Under the pieces are notes generated by a model. That model worked only from the letters and a program-made list of their open reading frames with translations. It did not search any database and was not told the DNA's origin. Both the position numbers and the translations under genes were made by a program. From positions 4,850,501-4,914,500 of the forward strand of contig NC_066267.1 in the NCBI RefSeq assembly GCF_905404315.1: DNA of 64,000 nt, read 5' to 3'. Positions 56,144 to 64,000 of this stretch are shown piece by piece. The stretch's first letter is position 1, and every line of letters begins with the position of its first letter. The DNA is from Leptidea sinapis (taxonomy: Eukaryota; Arthropoda; Insecta; Lepidoptera; Pieridae).

Positions 56144-56609
56144 CTGTAGGAGTTACAGCCTGTTAAAAAGTGGGAAGTTAACGAGTTTTTATTCTCATTC
56201 ATACTAAAAAGCGTAGACCCGGACTTATATAAGTCATTCCCGTTGTCCATCCGATTCCTAAAAACTGCGACAGCTTCGATACGGATACCTACAGCATATT
56301 GTTATAATTTTTACTACTAGTAATTTTAATTTAATATCTTATTTAACTAGCACAAAAAGTTACATAATAAAATCTCAATATCATCAATCAAATAAAAATC
56401 ACAATCGTGATTTCACAAATTATTCTGGGTTTTCGTGTCCAATGTTTGATTCGTCAAGGCTAACGGTATATCCAAATGGGCACATACGGAAAACATGCTT
56501 TTGGGATAACCTTCCTATTTAAAACATAAAACTCAATAATTAGTTACCTATTACACAAGTACTTCGTCCAGTTTCTTATTACATGATTTCTTAACAGCCT
56601 GTATAACTT

Positions 56610-57002
56610 AGTTATACAGGATGTAAAAAAAATCTTGTACTATATCTTAAGGCATGTATTGGTATCAAGTAATAAGAAAGAAAGATTAAGAGGTAATAAT
56701 CACACCATCAAAAAAGTGAAAAAAAAGAATAGAAATAACGTTCCCAATTATAAAAGTTTACACCTCTGCCGGCGGCCATTTTCATTTTGAACCGAGTTAA
56801 GGGCGTTGACCTTAGTTTATTGGTAAAATAAATATGTCAGGGGTTCTCAAGATTTTTGAAACCATTTAATATGAAATGTTCTTTTTACAGCAGAATTTAA
56901 TCTAAGGGGTTTGATTTTTTATTTTATTTTTAGTGGTTTCTCCGCATCCTACTTTATATCCATGCCAATTATCGTACAGGGTTTTTTTAACACAGTGTAT
57001 AA
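56610..57002. mobile_element. Possible MITE with TACAGGRTGT ends
   Basis: TTATACAGGATGTAAAAAAAATC on the left; GTACAGGGTTTTTTTAACACAG on the right. Roughly inverted. No coding sequence. Confidence 0.35.
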
Positions 57003-57176
57003 GTATTTAGTTCAAGAAATGCAGTAAAATAAAAAAAAAAACTTTATTCACTGTAAAACTTTATAAGTTATTTAGTGCAAGTCAGGATGAAGTACAAAAG
57101 TTACAATAGCATTCAAATGAGTATACGAGTATTTATTATTTGAAGAGGGTGGCTATTTCCTGGTTCTAAAAGGTTC

Positions 57177-57371
57177 CTAGTAACACCGCGTCCAGAGCTC
57201 ATCGTCAAGCCCTGCCGCCTTTACGAACCGCAGTAGTTCCTTGACGCGAGTGTTGCAAACACTATCTGGTGGCACGAAGTAGTTACCAAAGATTGTGTTA
57301 CGCTTATGCATTAGTGGGCCGCAGTCGCAGAGTAGATGAATAGGTGTTTCATCATCCTCAAGGCAGAACCA
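57177..57371 (-). pseudogene. C-terminal zinc knuckle of a LINE polyprotein, remnant
   Basis: Sixty-four codons and a stop on the minus strand: FCLEDDETPIHLLCDCGPL, then FGNYFVPPDSVCNTRVKELL and FVKAAGLDDELW. C-x-E-x5-H-x4-C is the pattern found after the RNase H domain of R1, LOA and Jockey-type elements. Nothing upstream of it is preserved. Confidence 0.65.
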
Positions 57372-57479
57372 GTATACGAGTAATAATATTCATTAACAAA
57401 ATTTAGAACATTAATTCCTCTTTATCATTCAAATAATCTTTAACATTACAATAATAGGCCTTAGATGTTAATTTATTTA

Positions 57480-57590
57480 AATTGATAACCCTCACTTCTA
57501 GGACTAATACACAAAACAAATGAGGAGGTCGAGAGTTTCAGTGCCGCATCGTTCATAAAATTTTGTTTTTCAAATTTTATTTGTGTTATG
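57480..57590. mobile_element. SINE fragment related to 39240-39445
   Basis: GTGCCGCATCGTTCATAAAAT and CCCTCACTTCTAGGACTAAT match the pair at 39240-39445. Confidence 0.45.
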
Positions 57591-57869
57591 TGATTTTTAC
57601 GTCACAAAACAAATGCAAAAAGAACTCCTGAACGCTCCACACTAATATATTTTAAGTCTTTGTATATGCCAATTAATGAAATGTGAAAATATCCCACGCT
57701 TATCCATCTCGCTATTGTTATATTTTAATTAATTAAATGACATGATAATGATAACAGTTCTTAATTACTCACAACATCAACATATTGTTGACAGAGTAAT
57801 CCTTTTATTAATGGAATTGTTCGCGGAATTGTACTATAATAATATTTTAGGTGAATTATACATATGTTC

Positions 57870-58130
57870 CATTGGGAGGCTCCTTTGCACAAAATGCCGG
57901 CTAAGTTATGGGTACCACAACGGCGCCTATTTCTGCCGTGAAGCAGTAATGTGTAAGCATTGTGTTTCGGTCTGAAGGGCGCCGTAGCTAGTGAAATTAC
58001 TGGGCAAATCAAAACTGAACATCTTATATCTCAAGGTGACGAGCGCAGTTTTGGTGCCGCTCAGAATTTTTGTATTTTTCAAGAATCTCGAACGTCCTGC
58101 TCGTCTCGTCCCTTATTTTCATTGAAAAGA
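57870..58130 (+). mobile_element. 300-bp SINE-like retroposon (R300), deleted near 3' end
   Basis: CCATTGGGAGGCTCCTTTGC to GTCTCGTCCCTTATTTTCAT. About 45 bases between AAGAATC and GAACGTCC are missing. Confidence 0.82.
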
Positions 58131-58211
58131 AAAATAATTTGATAAATACTAACTCCATGAAATTACTGAAGAAACTATTAAGATAAATACCGTTAAACAA
58201 TTACTAAAGAT

Positions 58212-58300
58212 CTTTTTTTCATGGAACAGGAGGATAAACGGTGACCACCTGGTGATAGATAATCACCGCGATCCATACTCTCATAAAACGACAGACGAAT
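58212..58300 (-). mobile_element. LINE 3'-tail fragment
   Basis: TTTTTTTCATGGAACAGGAGG and GTGACCACCTGGTGATAGAT match the reversed tail of 7200-10283. A short plus-strand piece (GAAGAGCTGTTTGACTTGATT) follows at 58650. Confidence 0.6.
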
Positions 58301-58699
58301 CATCGAGCATGGCCACCTTATAAAGCGTCGAATAAAAGAACATAGAATTCAAAAACCGAACACAAAACATGGGGCTCCGCGCTTAAAGTCGAAACGAACT
58401 AAAGAAGAAAATTCTTGTACAACTCATTTATTTGGGATGGCTTAGATACGTCGGTCCAATTTATTTATTATAAATAAATACATATACATTATCAATAAAT
58501 ACTCTACAGGGCCGAGTCTCATACAATAAAACTAATTATACAACTGTTTTTGATACAATAAATAATTTTTCAATAGTTTTTTAAATTTATTTTTTTATTT
58601 GGTACATTTACTTTGTGTGTCTGTAGCGCATTTTTTTCAGGGAGTTTTGCGAAGAGCTGTTTGACTTGATTCTTGCTGCAGTATTTCATCATCTTATAC

Positions 58700-59550
58700 T
58701 CCTTGGTATTCCTTATTGTACATACCCTTGCGATACACTCTTCCGATATAAAAAAAAACTATTAAAAACAGTTCAAAATTGGCTTAAAGATCGCATTACA
58801 GACGAATTAAAAACGTCACACTTTTTTGTGGTCGGCTCATACAAAGAATAATGCATGAATATACCTTGCGCTTTTCCGACGTACAGCCTTTGTTCTTCAT
58901 TAGGCACATAAAAATCTAGAGGATTTTCAATCCGTTTGCATTTAAATAGTTAATTAATTTAACGTATAGTTCTTGTGATATTTTTCAACCAACAGAATCT
59001 GAAAGAACCACTACAAAAAAACTGGTACAACTTGAAAAAATACTGCTTGAGACAAGATCCGTTGATTTATTTCAAAATTATACAATAGCTTTTAGATTAT
59101 AGAGTTGTACTCATTTTTATTATGCAATTCGAATGCATATTACATATATACATGAGTTTCTAAACATAATTGCATTGTTTTAAATAACTCGTAACTGGTC
59201 AGCCTCGACACAGGTTCAAATAAAGCTTGTACTATTTACAAAACATACCTATTGACGCACTCGGCAAGGGTCACGTGGCGCTAGGGTTGCCACATAATAT
59301 ATTATGTAGCATATTATATTAAACATGAAATGATTAAATAATATCTGTAGAAACTGCTTGATTAAAGTAAGATTATTTACAAATTAAGTTATAATACGAA
59401 TTGGATAACAAATTATCTTCTCCAAACATGGTAAAGCCTTTACGAGTGTCAAACAAAGAAATATTTAATACATTATATATATATATATATATATATTCAG
59501 ACATAAAGATTAATAAACTTGACATAAAGATCCATATTTGCTCCCAACGA
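58700..59550. other. No exon recognised; (AT)n microsatellite
   Basis: AT dinucleotide run at about 59475-59497. Searched for the missing PH exon without success. Confidence 0.55.
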
Positions 59551-59554
59551 GACT

Positions 59555-59640
59555 TGAACGCGGGATCAAGTTCGTAGTCAGGTTTATTAACGACAATAAT
59601 AGGTAACTAACCGCTAGTTGCAGAAAGTATCCTTAAAGTT
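59555..59640 (-). mobile_element. tRNA-derived SINE fragment
   Basis: The minus strand has a B-box-like GCGTTCAAGTCTC preceded by GTTAGTTACCTATTATTG. Too degraded to be a tRNA. Confidence 0.4.
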
Positions 59641-59757
59641 AATGTTTCGTTATATCACATGCTATTTTTGACTGTCAAAATGAAAAAGAAAGTGATGATA
59701 TAATATTTAATGAAACATCAACTTTAAAGATGCTTTCTGCAACTACCGGTAAGTGAC
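59603..59757. mobile_element. Fold-back element, arms about 45 bp
   Basis: TAGTTGCAGAAAGTATCC...AAAGTTAATGTTTC is inverted in GAAACATCAACTTTAAAG...GCTTTCTGCAACTA. About 155 bp in total. Confidence 0.75.
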
Positions 59758-59759
59758 AT

Positions 59760-62190
59760 TGAATTATTCTGTCGCATGTGTTGTTAAGGAAATTACTTTC
59801 ATAAATACATTAAATATTATGAAAAACACTTTATAGATATTAGATGGAGTACAATTAAAAATAGAGGGGAGAGGATACAATATTTTATTTTGGTTTTTTA
59901 TCCGTTGTTACATCCTGACCAATTATAAGTAGCCGCAGTTAATACCATTAATGTCTTTCACTATCTTCAAATAATATATTCCAAATAATTTTTTGTTGGT
60001 GAATAAATAATGTAATTCCTTAACATAAAGAGAATCTTTTTGATAGCGGTTCTCAGATTAATATATTAAAATCTCTATTCAATAGATTAACTATTTTATT
60101 ATAACCTATTATATATTCGTATAGCAATATTGTCAATTATGTTTACTTATTATCTATGCGACTAAAATGTATCAACTTCAAATAAATAACCACGTACAAA
60201 TAAATTAAGGCTTTCATTCAAATAAGTACATTTCATTCCATTTCAATTTATTTATCCTGTCATTTCATAAAAAGTAATACATCATTCATTTTATTCGATA
60301 TGCGACAACCCTGAGAGTAATTTTATGCCTCTCAATAACAGAAGTTTTGAAATAAAACAATGTGTAACAATACACAGTTGATTGCAAGAATTTATTTGCT
60401 ATATTTGTTACTGGGAATATGTTTTGCATTTTCTGCTATTCTTTCTTACTATGATATACATGATGAATATATTTTTGTCATACAATAACACGGTTTTAAT
60501 GAAAGGGAACTGGCCGAAGAAATTTATTTATTTATTATTTCAGGAAACAAAACGTCATATTCAAGCATAATTACATAATATTAAATAATTCAAATAGACC
60601 TAGCAGTTCCATAAATTAATTACTTAGATGTTAAAGTAATCATATTAGACATACTAGAAAACTTAAAACATGTTTGGTGACAAAGTAGCAAAAGGCATGA
60701 AAAGGCCTAAAAGGCATTTATTTTCTCAAAACTGATTCCTTTAGAATTAGTTTTGATGTCATTTCTAATATACTAGATACTACTACCGCTTCGGAAGCAA
60801 ATGGCGCTCTGTGTGCAAAAGTGTGACAATAATTAAAAATAAACCATAAGCTAAGGGATATAATATTATTTAATTATTTACATGTGCATTTTCGTTAATA
60901 TTCTTAATAATAACAATCACAAGTGTAATACTAATAGGTAATGGAAAATGCCAATAGTCTGGTTGGAGCAAGTGTTTAACAATATTGTATTTATATTTTG
61001 AAAATGGTAACGAAAATATATCACAGCAGCTTAATGAATTATTGTAGTAATCAGACGATTTTCTTATAAATGTGTTTCAAGCATACTTTATACTACAAAG
61101 TGGTATATAAAAGGTAAAGATAAATTTATGTGACATTTAACTTATTTTTTGGCGATGCCTAACAATACAACGACGCCAGTGTGGACTTGGAAATAGAATC
61201 GCTCAAACACTACACAATTTGTTCCTGCTTCAGCTTGCAAATGGATTTTTCGATATTTCTAAATTACATTAAGAACTTTATGGTTAAAACTATACGTATA
61301 TAGCCATGGCTCACGCAGCGCTCCGAGATCATCCATACTCTGAATTCTCACACCCATTTAGATGACAATACACCTCTTAGTAGATAACCACGTCAGTACT
61401 AAGCTAAGCTCACAATATCGACATTGACGATAACCATATATAAATTCGAATGTCTCTAAGATCCTTCGTCTTCTGACAGTATAGGGATTATTTTATTAAA
61501 TCTATAAATTATTATTGAATAGTCAATTCAAATAAATATATTCGGGGATTAAGATAAGTTAAATATATATACGGATCGGACGTGGTGTGAAAGCGCTCTA
61601 ATAATACTTATTTGTCAACTAGATCTGACTCTATCTGATCGGACGTACTAACTCTATAACAACTAAAGCAATTGGGTAATACGAAGTTTCAGTTCAGTGA
61701 TCGTACATTTCCCTACTACGAAAGTGTTTTGGATCAAAAGATCGATACGAAGTTCGCGATAAGACATTTTGTCTTTCGTTTACCTTATTCCCAAGTTCAC
61801 TTGACATTTACTTTTTCGTTGTTTGACATTATAATGATCGTAACTACAACTCCACTTTTTATGGTTATGTCTATGGTTTCGGAACGAAATCCGTCCGCAC
61901 TATTCGGATCCGAAGTACATTGATAATAGCATTTCATTCGAAGTTCGTCGTTCTTTCGTTTCGGACCGAAACTTCGGCTTTCGATTTTGGTAATAGGGCT
62001 CCTAGTAATCAGTACAGTTTGTGCCATGAGGTGAAGCACAATAGCATAATGAACAACGCGAGTGTTGCAATGGCTAATTACATGCCGTGACATGTAATAC
62101 TTTTAATACGACAATAAAGTAAATAAATATATATCTCTTTACGCACGAGAATGGTGGGCCCTATTTACAGCTGTCGGTCATCGTCTTTGG
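59760..62190. other. No gene recognised; possible palindromic remnants
   Basis: At 61570-62000 words such as GGATCGGACGT, GAAAGCGCTCT and CGAAGTTTCAG/CCGAAACTTCGG suggest a decayed relative of the palindrome at 42668-42845. Confidence 0.5.
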
Positions 62191-62194
62191 GCAG

Positions 62195-62640
62195 GTTCGT
62201 GCGTTTTTTACACGCTTTTTATTAGCTACACCTGTATGTTTGTTTGTTTGCAGCCTACTCATTTGGGTGCGATTTTCACCAACCCTAAACGGCCAGATTT
62301 CGTTGAAACTTCGTAGATTTATCGAGGATCGATGACAATACATTAAAGTGATAAAATTATTCATTTCTCAATTTGCAAAATGAGATTTTTGTTCATTTAT
62401 ATAATTTTGGAATTGATGTTAATTTCAAGCATTATCTTTAACCGATTTATATAATATTAGGAAATTTTCGAATACCAAAGAGAATTTTAATTCGACAATG
62501 CAAATAATAGTTTAAAAAAACACGCTTTTATGAATAAACCAAACTAAAAACTAGGAAATATTTTCTACTTTTTAGTTCGGTTTTCTATAAAAAGCGTGTT
62601 TATTTAGTTTTTTAAACTACTATTTATTAATGTGAAGTTT
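62195..62640. mobile_element. MITE with CACGCTTTTTAT ends, copy 2
   Basis: TTTTACACGCTTTTTATTAGC on the left; TATAAAAAGCGTGTTTATTTAG on the right; inner GTTTAAAAAAACACGCTTTTATG. Same family as 19853-20230. Confidence 0.7.
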
Positions 62641-62644
62641 ACGG

Positions 62645-63790
62645 CTTTGGTCTACCATGAAGTTTAGGCATAATCACACACTTGTAGCCAATGCCAAACT
62701 TTAATCGTTTGGAAATGATCATTACCAGACGAATTGGAGAAATGAATAGTTTTGTGTTATGGTTTGAGTAATTGTATTCAGTAGAAAAAATATAAAATTG
62801 ACTTGTTAACTTAGGAAAACGCCTTTATTCAATACAATGATTAATATGTTCGTTTATCAATATGTGACATACTTTGTTAGAAAACAATTTATCAATATTA
62901 CAAGCTATCTCTCATTTATCATTGTTAAAAGCAAGCGAAATTGGCTTGGCTGGAGACAATCAATCCACTTCGCTATTATTTCAACATAAATAAGTCGGTA
63001 GTTTTATAAATTCTACTTTAGACCATTGATAAAACTTTCTATCCCTTAGTTGCCATATCATATATTTCATAAATTATATACTTAATGTTGAAAAGTATAT
63101 AAATCAATGGAATAAATTATTTTTGGGTATTTCCAGGTCGATATTTTGAAATAAAGCATCTCAGATCATTTATACGTCTAGAAGGTCTGTGACAGTTGTG
63201 AAAACGTAGAAAAACTTGAGGTTGATAGTTAACCTCTATTTTAAACGATGTACGTACACTAACACAAATCGCGAGTGTGAAACGTATCTAGACAAAATTA
63301 TCTATAAATTATTAAAGTAAAACAGCTAGCTTTACTTCCACTGGTGTATTACATTATGTATTACATTAGTTCCATGGTCATGATATTCATAATCTCAATA
63401 AAACTAGATTTTACATCGTAGATTCAGATAACTTGCACGCCTACTCCATTTTAAGATATAGAAATATCTACCAGACAAATTCTAAAAATAAAAACAATTC
63501 TTAATAAAAAGCTATTGTGCGAAGTGCGAGGGGACTGCTGAGAGGCATTGTGGTAGTTCTTATTCAGTGAATCTAGGTTACGTTCTAACCCAAATCTGGG
63601 GAACTACAGTTGGCTACAACACTTCGTGTAACAAACAAACAATAAGAGACGTTTTCTCTAGTATCTAATACACGAATACATATTACCCCAATGAGTATGA
63701 TTTATTTTATTGAATTAATTTTCTAATACTGTCATATAACATTGTAATTTGACAGATCCAAAGCCAGTTTGAAGCTGTCGTTGTGGTTTT
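62645..63790. other. No gene recognised
   Basis: AT-rich, no exon-like segment on either strand. Confidence 0.6.
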
Positions 63791-63796
63791 TATAGA

Positions 63797-63960
63797 AAAC
63801 TAGCTGTCCCAGCAAACGTTGTATTGCCATATAAATGAATAAAAGAAATGCATTTAAAAAAATTAGGTGTGAAAAATAGATATTGTGCTGTGCACACAAA
63901 AATTCATAGACTTGAAAATCGAAAGAATCACTCCAAATAGTTGGATATTCCATATATTAC
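63797..63960 (-). mobile_element. Helitron 3' end
   Basis: The minus strand ends ...CAACGTTTGCTGGGACAGCTAGT, the hairpin plus CTAGT terminus seen at 12985. The body continues toward the element interior at lower coordinates of the minus reading (63960). Confidence 0.7.
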
Positions 63961-64000
63961 AAACTCATTTCTCAAACTTGTGACAACGATACAAAGGTGC

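Noticed and set aside
61672..62093. Open frames of 83 and 98 codons
   Set aside because: They lie in palindromic repeat remnants and have no motif.
56144..64000. Search for the missing first half of the PH domain
   Set aside because: No segment on the minus strand encodes the expected RW-K-R-Y-F type strand with splice sites.

Overview
The window looks like lepidopteran (moth or butterfly) genomic DNA. It is AT-rich. It holds one host gene broken into short exons by long introns, and the introns are crowded with transposon debris of lepidopteran type: Helitron ends, CR1-like LINE tails ending in repeats of TTTGAA, tRNA-derived SINEs, MITEs and a dead mariner. There are no bacterial operons, rRNA genes or CRISPR arrays. 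I did not assign a species.

The only host gene I can support is a type II diacylglycerol kinase (delta/eta class) on the minus strand. Nineteen coding exons run from 56143 down to the stop codon at 4995, about 51 kb. All 18 introns are GT-AG, and the reading frame closes across every junction, giving 1,515 codons. In order, the protein has the end of a PH domain, two C1 zinc fingers, the catalytic domain (DAGKc), a long Ser/Thr-rich linker encoded mainly by one 1.4-kb exon, the accessory domain (DAGKa), a short helical tail and a C-terminal SAM domain. The start codon and the first half of the PH domain must lie beyond 64000. The first Gly of the usual GGDGS motif reads as Ser.

Layout: 1-4990 is downstream sequence with a local duplication, a SINE-like copy and a tRNA-derived SINE. 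4995-19591 holds ten exons, from the SAM exon up to the start of the linker. It also holds a full-length but frameshifted LINE (7200-10283), a possible solo LTR and several MITEs. 19600-31200 holds exons 9 to 6, a second antisense-oriented LINE copy, a large fold-back element with a hammerhead-like core in its spacer, and THAP-type MITEs. 31200-49300 holds exons 5 and 4 and the longest intron (11.8 kb). That intron carries a head-to-head CR1 pair, a 180-bp palindrome and a three-unit 838-bp tandem array. 49300-56143 holds the C1 and PH exons plus a mariner remnant. 56144-64000 has no exon that I can see, only repeats.

The main points of interest are the Ser in the glycine motif, transposon copies lying within tens of bases of five exon edges, a hammerhead-ribozyme-like core inside a fold-back element, a THAP-like start conserved in three MITEs, and the recent 838-bp tandem array.
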